Assembly: GCA_001627335.1 (NCBI GenBank)
Contig: LUPK01000008.1
Coordinates: 1-51,529, forward strand
Source: Nocardioides sp. REDSEA-S33_B3
Lineage (GTDB): Bacteria; Actinomycetota; Actinomycetes; Propionibacteriales; Nocardioidaceae
Direction of reading: 5' to 3'
DNA length: 51,529 bases
This document shows positions 42,701 through 51,456 of the stretch, piece by piece. The stretch's first letter is position 1. Each line of letters begins with the position of its first letter. Under the pieces are notes generated by a model. It was given only the letters and a program-made list of their open reading frames with translations, ran no database searches and had not been told where the DNA came from. A program made the translations under genes and the position numbers.

Positions 42701-43105
42701 GGGCAGCCTCTCCCGCCAGGCGGCCAGGTCGTCGCTGGCGTCGACGGGGCGCAGGTACGGCGCGAGGTCGGCGGCGAGCGAGTCTTCGTAGGTGAAGGGG
42801 AACCGCTCGGCGTACTCCTCGATGAAGAAGTCGAACGGGTTGATCGTCATCAGGTCCGCGACCAGCCCGACGGTGATGTCGAGGGTCTCGACCTTCTCGG
42901 GGAAGACCAGACGGGCCAGCCAGTTGCCGAAGGGATCCTGCTGCCAGTTCACGAAGTGGTTGGCCGGCTTCACGTCCAGGCTGTAGGCCTCGATCGGCGT
43001 GCGGCAGTGCGGCGCCGGCCGCAGCCGCACCACGTGCGGTGCCACCGACACGGGCTCGGCGAAGTCGTAGGTGGTGCGGTGCTCCAGCGCGACCTTGATC
43101 GACAT
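39773..43105 (-). CDS. Transglutaminase and DUF2126 putative amidoligase fusion
   Basis: A 1110-residue protein. The N-terminal transglutaminase-like domain (residues 1-295) has triad C183 (GSCRDSAW), H232 (LHAWTEV) and D248 (GMDPTS). The rest (about 310-1100) is the DUF2126 region, assigned to the glutamine-synthetase-like COOH-NH2 ligase superfamily; KFDLDGLHTGTGGGNHLTLGG near 695 and GNTHRAEFCIDKL near 810 are its conserved blocks. Peptidase-like and ligase-like activities thus share one chain. It is the first gene of the operon. An inverted repeat, GGCGCAA/TTGCGCC, flanks its promoter region. Biochemical function unproven. Confidence 0.85.
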   Translation of the reverse strand: MSIKVALEHRTTYDFAEPVSVAPHVVRLRPAPHCRTPIEAYSLDVKPANHFVNWQQDPFGNWLARLVFPEKVETLDITVGLVADLMTINPFDFFIEEYAERFPFTYEDSLAADLAPYLRPVDASDDLAAWRERLPDLPEDGVPTVTFLAELNSAVHRDVAYSVRMEPGVQDPDETLRLGIGSCRDSAWLLVSLLRMYGLAARFVSGYLVQLAADQESLDGPSGPAEDFTDLHAWTEVFVPGAGWVGMDPTSALFAGEGHIPLSATPHPSSAAPIEGATDPVEVTFSFHNQVTRVHEDPRVTKPYTDAQWARIDALGEAVDERLQKGDVRLTMGGEPTFVSLDDATTPQWNTDADGPEKRALARDLADRLRQVYAGGGVVHRGQGKWYPGEPLPRWNIGLQWRTDGVPLWQDPALFAEPWVEAPDGQSATDEDARALAERVTAVLGLPAEQLRAAYEDPFAALADHVRQPHGERPSEEEGLEGLDQQALDLVARLDADVTEPTGWVLPLATGEEWTSPQWRFRRGRLVLTPGTSAVGLRLPLDSISWTDPEATDQPSYLEAGPPLEPKVPSVEVVDPEGAPTTALAFEARDGHVHVFLPPTERLEDYADLLRLVEVSARKVGRPVVLEGYGPPPDPRLTSLTVTPDPGVIEVNVQPTRSWAEQRDLTETLYEHARQARLTTEKFDLDGLHTGTGGGNHLTLGGHQPVDSPLLRRPDLLVSLLTYWQRHPSLSYLFSGRFIGPTSQAPRFDEGRPEAVYEMEIAIQEIGRIVEHLATETDEDGEPLEPRPWLVDRALRHLLTDLTGNTHRAEFCIDKLYSPDSSRGRLGLLELRGFEMPPHPQMALVQALLVRSLVAMFWDEPCTDPLIRWGAALHEDFLLPQGCIRDIAAVAADLRAAGIGFEESWLDPFTEFRFPRIGQTEVPLGAGRPPAELELRQAIEPWMVLGEEATSGGTARYVDSSVERLQVTVRGIDPRRHLVTCQGVPVPLTPTGRPGELYAGVRYRAWQPWSALHPSIAVHAPLHVEVVDTAAEVSLGGATYHVSHPGGRNYATPPVNAQEAEARRAVRFEPRGHTAGTLDVGGMREAAARATAPETPHTLDLRRVPGRLLT

Positions 43106-43135
43106 GGCGCAAGCCTGCCGGACGAGGGTTGCGCC
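43106..43135. promoter_or_regulatory. Inverted repeat at the start of the amidoligase operon
   Basis: GGCGCAA (43106-43112) and TTGCGCC (43129-43135) are perfect 7-base inverted repeats. They sit immediately upstream of the first ATG of the operon, with CAGGCT as a weak -10 between them. Operator candidate. Confidence 0.3.
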
Positions 43136-43182
43136 GCGGTAACGCCCGAGGGGGGACCACCGGGGTCGCTGCGGGGAACGGC

Positions 43183-43278
43183 CCGTGAGGTTCAGCGGGG
43201 GGCCGCTGAACCTCTCGGTACGCCGATGCAGCTGCGTCGGGGGGTCCGTGAGGTCCATCGGGGCGCCGATGAACCTCA
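43183..43278. repeat. Repeat family A: two hairpin copies downstream of hisC-like gene
   Basis: GTGAGGTTCAGCGG...CCGCTGAACCTC (43183-43213) and GTGAGGTCCATCGG...CCGATGAACCTCAC (about 43247-43278) are each near-perfect inverted repeats able to form strong hairpins. They lie between the hisC-like stop and the amidoligase operon and probably terminate the former. Confidence 0.75.
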
Positions 43279-43322
43279 CAGCACCCCGACCAGCCTCACG
43301 CGGCCCGACTCACGCGGCCGAC

Positions 43323-44414
43323 TCACGCGAACCGGGCTGCGACCTCCACCAGCCGGTCGTTCGCCTCGGGCTCGCCGACCGAGACCCGGCAGCCCTCGCC
43401 GGCGAAGGGCCGGACCACGATGCCGGCCTGGTCGCAGGCGGCGGCGAAGTCGGCGGTGCGCTCGCCGAGGGCGAACCAGAAGAAGTTCCCCTGGCTGTCG
43501 GGGATTCGGGCCTCGGGCACGTCCCAACCGACCTCACGCAGGGCCGCGCCGACCCGGTCGCGCTCGGCGACCAGCGCGTCGACCCGCTCGAGCAGCGCCG
43601 ACTCTGCCTCCAGCGAGGCGACCGCGGCCACCTGGGCGACGGCCGAGACGCCGAAGGGCAGCGAGACCGCGCGCAGCGCGGCGGCGATCTCGGAGTGCGC
43701 GACGGCGTAGCCGACGCGGAATCCCGCCAGGCCGTAGGCCTTGGAGAAGGTGCGGAAGAGCACCACGTTGGGGTGCGCGCGGTAGGTCGCGAGGCCGTCG
43801 ACGGCGTCGGGCATCCGGACGAACTCAAGGTAGGCCTCGTCGACGACGACCACGACGTGCGACGGCACCTTCGCGAGGAACGCGTCGAGCTCGGTCTGGG
43901 TCACCGACGGGCCGGTGGGGTTGTTGGGGGTGCAGACGATGACGACCTTGGTGCGGTCGGTGATCGCCGCGGCCATCGCGTCGAGGTCGTGGCGGGCCTC
44001 GTCGGTCAGCGGCACCTGCACCGAGACGGCCCCCGCGGACGTCACGGCGATGGGGTAGGCCTCGAAGGAGCGCCACGCGTAGACGACCTCGTCGCCGGGG
44101 TCGCAGAAGGCGGCCAGCAGCTGGTAGATCAGCGCCACCGAGCCGGTGCCGGCGGCAAGGTCCTCGACCGGCACGCCGAGGCGCGCGGCCAGGCCGGCGT
44201 ACAACGTCGCGTTGCCCATGTCGGGGTAGCGGTTCATCAGGTCCACCGCGCCACGGGCTGCCTCGATGACGCCGGGCAGCGGCGGGTAGGGGTTCTCGTT
44301 GCTGGAGAGCTTGTAGGTCACCAGGTCCGGCCGCGGGGTGGGCGGCTTCCCGGGGACGTAGGCCGGGATCTCGCGGATGTGCGAGCGCGGCTGCGGGGTC
44401 GACGGGGTGGTCAT
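43323..44414 (-). CDS. Histidinol-phosphate/aromatic aminotransferase (HisC/Pat family)
   Basis: A 363-residue PLP-dependent class I/II aminotransferase. The PLP lysine is K225 in [10 protein letters not shown], with N164 in TPNNPTG, D192-E-A-Y and R233 in GFRVGY. N-terminal SSNENPYPP is typical of HisC. Because it is not near other histidine genes it may be the aromatic aminotransferase Pat, which actinobacteria often encode as a second HisC-like copy. TAGGGT lies 7 bases before the ATG at 44414, favouring it over a GTG at 44423. Confidence 0.88.
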   Translation of the reverse strand: MTTPSTPQPRSHIREIPAYVPGKPPTPRPDLVTYKLSSNENPYPPLPGVIEAARGAVDLMNRYPDMGNATLYAGLAARLGVPVEDLAAGTGSVALIYQLLAAFCDPGDEVVYAWRSFEAYPIAVTSAGAVSVQVPLTDEARHDLDAMAAAITDRTKVVIVCTPNNPTGPSVTQTELDAFLAKVPSHVVVVVDEAYLEFVRMPDAVDGLATYRAHPNVVLFRTFSKAYGLAGFRVGYAVAHSEIAAALRAVSLPFGVSAVAQVAAVASLEAESALLERVDALVAERDRVGAALREVGWDVPEARIPDSQGNFFWFALGERTADFAAACDQAGIVVRPFAGEGCRVSVGEPEANDRLVEVAARFA

Positions 44415-44421
44415 GACGACC

Positions 44422-44427
44422 ACCCTA
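44422..44427 (-). promoter_or_regulatory. -10 element (TAGGGT) of the HisC/Pat gene
   Basis: TAGGGT on the minus strand ends 7 bases before the ATG at 44414. It overlaps the last codons of the upstream VanZ gene. Confidence 0.5.
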
Positions 44428-44985
44428 GGCGTCGACGTCCCGACGCCACGGACGGACGAGCGGCAGCAGCGCCAGCCCGACCAGGACCCCGATCGCGGCG
44501 CCGGTGAGGTTGTCGACGACGTCGGTGACGTCGCAGGAGCGGTCCAGGCGCGAGAGCACCTGCTGGGTGGCCTCGATCCCCACCGAGACCAGGCCCAGGC
44601 CGAGCAGCCCGACCGGGATCGTCCACCGGGCGCTGCGCCACCGGGCGAGCACCAGCACGAGCAGGGCGCCCGACGGCACGAAGATCACGGCGTTGAGCAG
44701 CCGTTGCCCGCCGCTGACGATCCAGAAGCCATCGGGCGCCGGCCCGCCGTAGTCGAAGGAGCAGGAGTTGTAGAAGCGCTCGTCGGCGTAGACCACGCCT
44801 GGCGCACCGTCGGTGGGGATCAGCGTGAGCACGCCGATCGTGGCCAGCGACCAGAGCAGCAGGCCCAGGGACCACGCCCACGCAGCGCCCGTACGACGAC
44901 GCAGCACCGCGACCAGGGCCAGGCACGGCACGCCGGCCACCGCGATGCCGAGCAGCATCACGCCCACACCACCGACCGGGAACAC
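44425..44985 (-). CDS. VanZ-family membrane protein
   Basis: A 186-residue membrane protein with about five hydrophobic segments. The VanZ-like core shows [19 protein letters not shown], followed by [25 protein letters not shown]. This E-x-x-Q...D-x-x-D-x-x-x-N-x-x-G pattern marks the family. VanZ was named from a teicoplanin-resistance gene, but most members are of unknown function, so resistance should not be assumed. The GTG at 44985 has TACCCT exactly 7 bases upstream; the longer frame to 45060 has no such support. Confidence 0.8.
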   Translation of the reverse strand: MFPVGGVGVMLLGIAVAGVPCLALVAVLRRRTGAAWAWSLGLLLWSLATIGVLTLIPTDGAPGVVYADERFYNSCSFDYGGPAPDGFWIVSGGQRLLNAVIFVPSGALLVLVLARWRSARWTIPVGLLGLGLVSVGIEATQQVLSRLDRSCDVTDVVDNLTGAAIGVLVGLALLPLVRPWRRDVDA

Positions 44986-44992
44986 CGCCCCG

Positions 44993-44998
44993 AGGGTA
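44993..44998 (-). promoter_or_regulatory. -10 element (TACCCT) of the VanZ gene
   Basis: TACCCT on the minus strand ends 7 bases before the GTG at 44985, deciding this start. Confidence 0.5.
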
Positions 44999-45057
44999 GT
45001 GGCGCAACCCCGGCCGGGTGTGGACCCGCGCCCCTGCGGGGACCTGCGTCCACCTGC

Positions 45058-45063
45058 CATGAT
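45058..45063 (+). promoter_or_regulatory. -10 element (CATGAT) of the holin-like gene
   Basis: CATGAT ends 6 bases before the GTG at 45070, the same hexamer and spacing as pgm. Confidence 0.4.
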
Positions 45064-45069
45064 CGAGGG

Positions 45070-45450
45070 GTGCGCATCGTGACCTGGCTCTTCACCAACG
45101 CCGTCGCGCTGGCTGCCGCCGCGTGGCTGATCGACGGCATCACGTTCACCCCCGGCAACGCGCCGACCTCGGAGAAGATCGTGCCGCTGCTGCTGGTGGC
45201 GCTGATCCTCGGTGCGGTCACCGCGTTCGTGAAGCCGGTGCTGAAGGTGCTGTCCTTCCCGCTGATCCTGCTCACGCTGGGGCTGTTCCTGCTGGTCATC
45301 AATGCCGGCATGCTGCTGCTGACCGACGCGATCGCCGAGGCGGCCGACATCGGGTTCGAGGTGACCGGGTTCTGGCCCGCGGTCGGCGGCGCGATCGTGA
45401 TCACCGTCGTCACCTGGATCGTCGACGGCGTCCTCGGCACCGACGACTGA
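45070..45450 (+). CDS. Phage-holin-4-like membrane protein (PF04020 type)
   Basis: A 126-residue membrane protein with four hydrophobic segments. The typical family pattern is VTAFVKPVLKVLSFPLILLTLGLFLLVINAGMLLL. It belongs to the four-helix family named after phage holins but widespread on chromosomes; a lytic role is unlikely without phage genes. It starts from a GTG and is 29 bp before the tyrosine phosphatase gene, so they could be co-transcribed. Confidence 0.78.
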   Translation: MRIVTWLFTNAVALAAAAWLIDGITFTPGNAPTSEKIVPLLLVALILGAVTAFVKPVLKVLSFPLILLTLGLFLLVINAGMLLLTDAIAEAADIGFEVTGFWPAVGGAIVITVVTWIVDGVLGTDD

Positions 45451-45479
45451 CCACCGCCACAGAGCTCTCGGGACACCTC

Positions 45480-46009
<530 letters not shown>

Positions 46010-46013
<4 letters not shown>

Positions 46014-46888
46014 CCCGCGCCCCTCGGGTGGCCCAGCGCGCCGAGCGGCTGCTCGGCGCGGCCGTCGTCGCGACCGCGGAGGTCGCCGGCGGCGACACCT
46101 GCCGCGCCACCAAGCTGCGTCTCTCCGACGGCACGACCGCGCTGATGAAGACCGCGCCCCGCGTCCCGGACGGCTTCTTCGAGGCCGAGGCCGCCGGGCT
46201 GCGCTGGCTGGGCTCCGCCCCCGGCGACGCCGCCCCCGTCCCCGACGTGCTGGCCGTCGACGAGGAGTGCCTGGTCGTGCGCTGGGTCGAGCCGGCGCGT
46301 CCCTCCCTCGAGGCCGCGACGGCCTTCGGGCGCGCGCTGGCGCACACCCACCTCGCCGGCGCCGAGGCGTTCGGTGCCGAGCGGGACGGCTTCATCGGCC
46401 GCCTCCCCCTGCCCCAGCGCACCGCCCCCACGTGGGCGGAGTTCTACGCCGTACGCCGCGTGCTGCCCTACCTCAAGCTCGCCCGCGACCGAGGTGCACT
46501 GGAGGACCACCAGGCCGCCCGGATCGAGTCGCTCGTCGGACGGCTCCCCGGCCTGCTGCCGGAGGAGCCGCCGGCCCTGCTCCACGGCGACCTGTGGAAC
46601 GGCAACGTCGTGTGGGGCGCCGGGTCCCCCGGGGAGCCTGCGCAGGGCTGGCTGGTCGACCCGGCGGCGTACGGCGGGCACCGCGAGGTGGACCTCGCCA
46701 TGCTCGCCCTCTTCGGGCTGCCGCACCTGCCGCAGGTGCTCGAGGCCTACGAGTCGGTGCACCCGTTGGCCGAGGGCTGGCAGGACCGCCTCGCGCTGCA
46801 CCAGCTCTTCCCGCTGCTGGTGCACGCGTGCCTCTTCGGTGGCGGCTACGGCCCGCGGGCCGCCGACCTGGCCGCGCGCTACCTGTGA
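46010..46888 (+). CDS. Fructosamine kinase family protein
   Basis: A 292-residue aminoglycoside-phosphotransferase-fold kinase. LLHGDLWNGNVVW carries the catalytic Asp and metal-binding Asn, and LVDPAAYGGHREVDLAM supplies the second metal aspartate. Fructosamine kinases phosphorylate sugars attached to proteins by glycation, leading to their removal (protein repair). The four-base overlap with the LMW-PTP gene (this pair is common in bacteria, supporting a shared deglycation role) suggests coupling. The overlap is seen directly; the repair role is family knowledge. Confidence 0.87.
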
Positions 46889-46955
46889 GCGCGCGCCCCA
46901 CGACCGGACCCCATGACACCGCGGGCACTCTCAGCCACCGCTCAGCCGTGCCTGG

Positions 46956-46961
46956 CACAGT
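46956..46961 (+). promoter_or_regulatory. -10-like element (CACAGT) of the two-component operon
   Basis: CACAGT ends 6 bases before the GTG at 46968. Confidence 0.35.
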
Positions 46962-46967
46962 GATCGG

Positions 46968-47672
46968 GTGAGCACCTCCGCCGACACCCGACAGCGCGTC
47001 CTCGTCGTCGACGACGACAAGGCCGTGCGGGAGTCGCTGCGCCGCAGCCTGGAGTACAACGGCTACGACGTCGTGCTGGCCAGCGACGGTGCCGAGGCCC
47101 TGGCCTCGATCGGCACCGCGCGGCCCGACGTGGTCGTGATGGACGTGATGATGCCGCGCCTGGGCGGGCTGGAGACGACCCGTGCGCTGCGGGCCGCCGG
47201 CCACGACCTGCCGGTGCTGGTGCTGACCGCGCGCGACGCCGTGGGCGACAGGGTCGAGGGCCTGGACGCCGGGGCCGACGACTACCTCACCAAGCCCTTC
47301 GCGCTCGCCGAGCTGCTGGCACGGCTGCGCGCCCTGCTGCGCCGGGTCACCCCCGCCGAGGGCGCCCACGACGAGGTGCTCTCCTTCGCCGACCTGACCA
47401 TGGACACCGCCAGCCGCGAGGTGCACCGCGGGCAGCGGGCCATCGAGCTGACCCGCACCGAGTTCACGCTGCTGGAGATGTTCCTGCGCCGGCCGCGGCG
47501 GGTGCTCGAGCGGTCCTTCATCCTCGAGGAGGTCTGGGGCTACGACTTCCCCACGACCGCCAACTCGCTGGAGGTCTACGTCGGCTACCTGCGCCGCAAG
47601 ACCGAGGCCGAGGGCGAGCCGCGGCTGCTGCACACCGTGCGCGGCGTGGGCTACGTGCTCAAGGAGTCATGA
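46968..47672 (+). CDS. OmpR/PhoB-family response regulator
   Basis: A 234-residue regulator. The receiver domain (residues 10-125) has acidic pocket D15-D16-D17, phosphoacceptor D59 in VVMDVMMP and the lysine in LTKPFAL. The winged-helix DNA-binding domain (about 140-234) ends in the typical [10 protein letters not shown]. It most resembles MprA/PrrA-type regulators. Its TGA overlaps the kinase ATG by four bases, so the two are a pair. The signal and target genes are unknown. Confidence 0.93.
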   Translation: MSTSADTRQRVLVVDDDKAVRESLRRSLEYNGYDVVLASDGAEALASIGTARPDVVVMDVMMPRLGGLETTRALRAAGHDLPVLVLTARDAVGDRVEGLDAGADDYLTKPFALAELLARLRALLRRVTPAEGAHDEVLSFADLTMDTASREVHRGQRAIELTRTEFTLLEMFLRRPRRVLERSFILEEVWGYDFPTTANSLEVYVGYLRRKTEAEGEPRLLHTVRGVGYVLKES

Positions 47673-49063
47673 GCGAGCCGGCGGCCCGCTGGCACTACCG
47701 CCGCTCGCTGGCCAGCCGGATCACGCTGCTCACCACGATCGCGGTGGGCGTCGCCGTCGCGTTCGTCGCGCTCGGTGCGTTCGTCACCACCCGTCTGCAG
47801 CTGCAGAGCAGCCTGGACTCCTCGCTGCTCGAGCGGGCCCAGCAGGCGGCGACCCAGGCGACGCTGGCCAACAACGTGCGCGCCGACATCCCGCCGTGGG
47901 CGCTGGGTGCCGGTGACATCCGCATCGCCTTCATCGACCTCGACCACAACCCGCCGGTCCTGTCGGCCGACAGCGCCGACGACCCCAAGATCTCCCTCGG
48001 CGACGAGGAGCTCGCGGTCGCGCTGGGCACGGCCGACTACTCGCTGCGCACCGTCGAGACCGGTGACGAGCGCTTCCGGGTGGTCGCGGTGCCGGCCGGT
48101 CAGGACCGCCAGGCCCTCGTGCTCGCGCAGTCGCTGGACCCGCAGGAGAAGGTGCTGGCCAAGCTCGGCTTCGTCAGCATCCTGTTCGGCCTCTCCGGCA
48201 TCATCACCGCCGCCATGGCCGGGTGGGCGGTCGCGACCAACGGCCTGCGTCCCGTGCGCCGGCTCACCGGCGCAGTCGAGACCATCGCCCGCACCGAGCG
48301 GCTCGAGCCGATCACCGTCGAGGGCGACGACGAGGTCGCCCGGCTGGCCACCGCGTTCAACCAGATGCTGCAGGCGCTCGACCACTCCCGGGCCCGTCAG
48401 CGCCAGCTCGTCGCCGACGCCGGGCACGAGCTGCGCACGCCGCTCACCTCGCTGCGCACCAACATCGAGCTCCTCGGGCAGGCCGACGGCGGCGGCGCGG
48501 ACCTGCCCCCCGGCACCCGGGAGGAGCTGCTCGACGACGTGTCGGCCCAGATCGAGGAGCTCAGCCAGCTCGTCGGCGACCTCGTCGAGCTGGCCCGCGA
48601 CGAGCCGTTGCCGACCGTCGTGGAGACCATCGACCTCGCCGAGGCGGTCGACCACGCGGTCGAGCGCGTCCGCCGCCGCGCGCCGCTGCTCACCTTCGAG
48701 GTCGACGTCGCGCCCTGGGTGGTGCGCGGCGAGGCCGGGACGCTGGAGCGCGCCGTCACGAACCTCCTCGACAACGCCGCGAAGTGGAGCCCGCCCGGTG
48801 GCACCGTGCGGGTCTCGCTGGTCGACGGCGTGCTTACCGTCGACGACGAGGGCCCCGGCATCGCCGAGCAGGACCTGCCCCACGTCTTCGACCGGTTCTA
48901 CCGGTCCGAGGAGTCCCGGGCGATGCCCGGCTCCGGGCTCGGCCTCTCGATCGTGGCGCAGGCCGCCGAGCGGCACGCGGGCCGCGTGCACGCCGAGCGG
49001 TCGCCGTACGGCGGTGCACGGCTGGTCCTGGTCCTGCCCGGCGACGCGACCACGTCGGCCTGA
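47669..49063 (+). CDS. Sensor histidine kinase
   Basis: A 464-residue membrane sensor kinase. Two membrane segments (about 18-42 and 165-190) bracket an extracytoplasmic sensor domain. A HAMP region (about 191-242), the HisKA phosphoacceptor H253 in [12 protein letters not shown], and an HATPase domain with N-box ([10 protein letters not shown]), G1 (DEGPGI) and G2 (GSGLGLSIV) follow. It phosphorylates the preceding response regulator; the architecture resembles MprB/PrrB. The sensed stimulus is not evident from sequence. Confidence 0.93.
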   Translation: MSEPAARWHYRRSLASRITLLTTIAVGVAVAFVALGAFVTTRLQLQSSLDSSLLERAQQAATQATLANNVRADIPPWALGAGDIRIAFIDLDHNPPVLSADSADDPKISLGDEELAVALGTADYSLRTVETGDERFRVVAVPAGQDRQALVLAQSLDPQEKVLAKLGFVSILFGLSGIITAAMAGWAVATNGLRPVRRLTGAVETIARTERLEPITVEGDDEVARLATAFNQMLQALDHSRARQRQLVADAGHELRTPLTSLRTNIELLGQADGGGADLPPGTREELLDDVSAQIEELSQLVGDLVELARDEPLPTVVETIDLAEAVDHAVERVRRRAPLLTFEVDVAPWVVRGEAGTLERAVTNLLDNAAKWSPPGGTVRVSLVDGVLTVDDEGPGIAEQDLPHVFDRFYRSEESRAMPGSGLGLSIVAQAAERHAGRVHAERSPYGGARLVLVLPGDATTSA

Positions 49064-49080
49064 GCCGACCGCGGCCGACC

Positions 49081-49086
49081 TAGACT
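49081..49086 (+). promoter_or_regulatory. -10 element (TAGACT) of the sulfotransferase gene
   Basis: TAGACT ends 8 bases before the ATG at 49095; probably leaderless or nearly so. Confidence 0.45.
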
Positions 49087-49094
49087 CGCGACCC

Positions 49095-49988
49095 ATGACT
49101 GGGGAAGAGGCGACGTTCCTGCCCGTCAGCATCATCCTGGGCGGCGTGCAGAAGGGGGCCTCCGGCACCCTGCACGCGCTGCTGGTCCGGCACCGTCACG
49201 TCGCCCGGCACGGGGTGAAGGAGCGGCACTTCTTCGACGACGACTCCCGCGACTGGTCGACGCCGGACTACTCCGACTACGGCACCGTCCCGCGGGCCGA
49301 CCAGCAGGGGCTCGCACGCCGGGCGATCGACTCGACACCGTCGTACCTCTTCTGGCCGGGGGCCGTGGAGCGGATCGCCGCCTACGACGCCCACCTCGCC
49401 GCGACCGGTGGGCCGCAGGTGCAGGTGGTGCTGTGCTTCCGCGACCCGATCGAGCGGGCGTTCTCGCAGTGGACGATGCTCACCGACAAGCTCGCCGGGA
49501 AGCGGGAGTACCCCTCCTTCGGCGAGCTGATCCGGATGCGCACGCCCGGCGTCTCCGAGGTGCCGGAGGGCTGGAGCAAGCGCGACGCGCGGCAGTACTC
49601 CGTCGTCGCGCGCGGCCTCTACGGCATCCAGCTGCGCCGCGCGCTCGAGCACCTGCCCCGCGAGCGGATGCTGCTGATGCGCTTCGACGACGTCGTCGGC
49701 GACCCGGGCGCGGCGCTGGACTCGATGACCGACTTCCTGGGCCTGCACCGCTTCGGCCGCGACATCGACCCCCGCCCACGCAACTCCCACGAGCGGCGCC
49801 TCGACGCGCCTCCACCGACCGGTGAGGACCTGCGACTGCTCGCCGACACCTACGCCGACGACCTCGCGACCTTCACCGCCATCTCCGGCCTCGACACCTC
49901 CGGCTGGTCCACCGCCCGCATCCTGCGCGACGACCTCGACCCCGCCGAGCTCGCCGACCGCCTCGCCCGCAAGGCCGGCCTGCTCTGA
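49095..49988 (+). CDS. Sulfotransferase-domain protein
   Basis: A 297-residue PAPS-dependent sulfotransferase-like protein. The 5'-phosphosulfate loop appears near residues 16-25 (GGVQKGASGTL, with K20). VVLCFRDPIERAFSQW is the 3'-phosphate-binding region with the conserved Arg and Ser. KERHFFD and the C-terminal helix (ADRLARKAGLL) complete the fold. It would transfer sulfate from PAPS to a hydroxyl or amine of an unidentified cell-envelope lipid or carbohydrate. It is preceded by the two-component genes but has its own promoter signal. Confidence 0.85.
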   Translation: MTGEEATFLPVSIILGGVQKGASGTLHALLVRHRHVARHGVKERHFFDDDSRDWSTPDYSDYGTVPRADQQGLARRAIDSTPSYLFWPGAVERIAAYDAHLAATGGPQVQVVLCFRDPIERAFSQWTMLTDKLAGKREYPSFGELIRMRTPGVSEVPEGWSKRDARQYSVVARGLYGIQLRRALEHLPRERMLLMRFDDVVGDPGAALDSMTDFLGLHRFGRDIDPRPRNSHERRLDAPPPTGEDLRLLADTYADDLATFTAISGLDTSGWSTARILRDDLDPAELADRLARKAGLL

Positions 49989-49994
49989 CGCCGA

Positions 49995-50080
49995 GACGTC
50001 ACTCACGCACGGCCGAACCGTCACTCACGCACGGCCCAGACGTCGCCCGCGCACGGCCCAGACGTCACTGATGCACGGCG
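49995..50080. repeat. Repeat family B: four tandem 22-bp units
   Basis: Units begin at 49999, 50021, 50043 and 50065, spaced exactly 22 bp. The first two share TCACTCACGCACGGCC and the last two are diverged. They start just after the sulfotransferase stop, like the arrays after the phosphatase and GDSL genes. Confidence 0.85.
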
Positions 50081-50083
50081 TCC

Positions 50084-50115
50084 CGCTGGTCGAGGTGCGA
50101 GGCGCGCCAGCGCCG
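50084..50115. repeat. Left part of a REP-like element (family C) split by the IS110 element
   Basis: The sequence from CGCTGGTCGAGG to CGCCAGCGCCG is the first part of the REP-like copy. Together with 51516-51529 it rebuilds an element nearly identical to the one at 23,952-23,995 (two differences over about 43 bases). Confidence 0.8.
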
Positions 50116-50123
50116 AGACGCTT

Positions 50124-51200
50124 CTATAGCGTGTCAAGGGCTGCGAGGTGTCGGTAGATCTCGCGTGCGATGTAGCGCTTGAGGCAGCGGCGGATGCGGG
50201 GTTTGGTGAGGGACTCGGCGGTGCGGCGTGCGACGTAGTCGCGGGTGGCTGGGTGGTGCTTCATCCGGTTGCTGGCGATGGAGTGCAGGGCACGGTTCAG
50301 CTGTCGATCGCCGGTGCGGTTGAGGCGGTGTTCGTGGCGGCGTCCGGAGGAGACCTCGAGTGGGCAGACTCCGGCGATCTTGGCGAAGCTGGCTTCGTTG
50401 CGGACGCGTCCGGGGTGGGACCAGGCGGTTAGGACGGTGGCGGCGTTGACGGGTCCGACGCCGGGTAGGTCGAGCAGGGTCGGGGCGGTCGCGGCGACGA
50501 TGTCGTGCAGCTGCTTGTCGTTGCTGGTGGCCTCAGCGTCCAGGGCCAGGATCCGGGTGGCCAGACGGATTGCCTCGCGGCGTGCGACGGCCTGGGTGGG
50601 GGTGTCGCCTCGTCGGGTACGCCAGGCGGCGATGCTGCGGATGGTCTGACGGGTGGGTTTGCGGCGGGCGTCGACGCCGAGGTCGTGCACGCGCAGCAGC
50701 GCGGTCAGCGCGTTGATCGCGCGGGTGCGTTCGCCGGTGATGGAGTTGCGGGCGCTCAGCAGCACCTGCAGCGTCGCTGAGGTCTCACCGCTGCGGGCAT
50801 CGGCGAGCTGGTCGAGGTGCTTGTGCAGGCTGCCGCGGGCGGCCACGACCGCATCGATCTGGTCGTTCTTGCCGCTGCCACGCTCGCGCTTGGGGGTCGG
50901 GGCGTCGACGACGCGGTAGCCGGTCTGGGACAGCACAGCGGTGAGCTGGGCGCCGTAGCTGCGGGTGCCCTCAATGCTGACCAACACCCGGTCGACCTCG
51001 CCGGCAGTCGCTTCTGCGGTGCGGCGGGCGATCCAGTCGGCTGCGCGCAGCAGCCCGGCGGTGTGGGTGGGGAACTCGGCGTGATCGATCAGCCCTCCGG
51101 TGCGGGCCTCGATGATCGCGTAGTGGTGGGTCGCGGCGTGGGTGTCCACGCCCACGACGTAGGTGTAGACGTCTGCCACGATGGGTTGTGGGCCGGCCAT
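50124..51200 (-). CDS. IS110-family transposase (DEDD/serine recombinase)
   Basis: A 358-residue IS110 transposase. The N-terminal DEDD RuvC-like domain shows VVGVDTHAATHHY (Asp), VSIEGTRSYG (Glu) and KNDQIDAVVA (Asp, Asp). The C-terminal Transposase_20 domain shows a helix-hairpin-helix LPGVGPVNAATVL and the catalytic Ser region CPLEVSSGRR. Relatives such as IS621 use a bridge RNA to pair target and donor. AAGGAG 8 bases before the ATG at 51200 supports this start; an in-frame ATG at 51236 would add 12 residues. No frameshift, so probably active or recently active. Confidence 0.93.
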   Translation of the reverse strand: MAGPQPIVADVYTYVVGVDTHAATHHYAIIEARTGGLIDHAEFPTHTAGLLRAADWIARRTAEATAGEVDRVLVSIEGTRSYGAQLTAVLSQTGYRVVDAPTPKRERGSGKNDQIDAVVAARGSLHKHLDQLADARSGETSATLQVLLSARNSITGERTRAINALTALLRVHDLGVDARRKPTRQTIRSIAAWRTRRGDTPTQAVARREAIRLATRILALDAEATSNDKQLHDIVAATAPTLLDLPGVGPVNAATVLTAWSHPGRVRNEASFAKIAGVCPLEVSSGRRHEHRLNRTGDRQLNRALHSIASNRMKHHPATRDYVARRTAESLTKPRIRRCLKRYIAREIYRHLAALDTL

Positions 51201-51280
51201 CAGATGCGCTCCTTGCTGCAACGGGGTGGGTGTCATGGCCGGCTGAGCCGGCCGGCACGCCCCGGGTGAAGTCACGACGC

Positions 51281-51456
51281 GGCATCACTGTGATGGGTCA
51301 CCACACGTGCGTGAACACGCGTGGGACAGGCTTCTGATCAGGCCAACGACGTGGGCGGGGCGCCCGGCCGGCTCGCCGCCGCGTTCGGACAGGTCTCGGC
51401 AAGGACACCGCCAGCAACAGCCCACAGGTCAAGCCACGAGTGGGTCACGAACACGA
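51281..51456 (-). ncRNA. Candidate IS110 bridge RNA (target- and donor-binding loops)
   Basis: Read on the transposase strand, a target loop spans 51456-51379. A 9-bp stem (51448-51456 with 51379-51387) encloses a left target guide CTCGTGGCT (51440-51432), identical to the target strand up to and including the CT core. It also encloses a right guide GCCGAG (51400-51395), complementary to CTCGGC on the right side. A donor loop spans 51344-51281, with a 9-bp distal hairpin (51316-51324 with 51301-51309) and a right donor guide TCACAG (51293-51288), complementary to CTGTGA at the left end of the element. The left donor guide is unclear. Boundaries are approximate. Confidence 0.65.

Noticed and set aside
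35276..43105. Anti-phage defence system
   Set aside because: The operon contains ligases and peptidases but no nuclease, toxin or sensor domain, and the flanks are housekeeping genes. A peptide-modification role fits better.
39815..43942. A 1375-codon open frame on the plus strand
   Set aside because: It is the mirror frame of the DUF2126 and aminotransferase genes. Low-complexity Gly/Arg/Val-rich translation and no domain match; a GC-bias artefact.
44425..44985. Glycopeptide-resistance gene
   Set aside because: It is a VanZ-family member, but no vanA, vanH or vanX partners are near, and most family members are not resistance genes.
45070..45450. Phage holin as sign of a prophage
   Set aside because: The family name is historical. 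No capsid, tail, integrase or lysin genes are in the window.
51201..51280. Short transposase N-terminal extension or second ORF in the IS110 left end
   Set aside because: The frame upstream of 51200 is short and lacks a family match; the strong ribosome-binding site lies before 51200 and the region folds as RNA.
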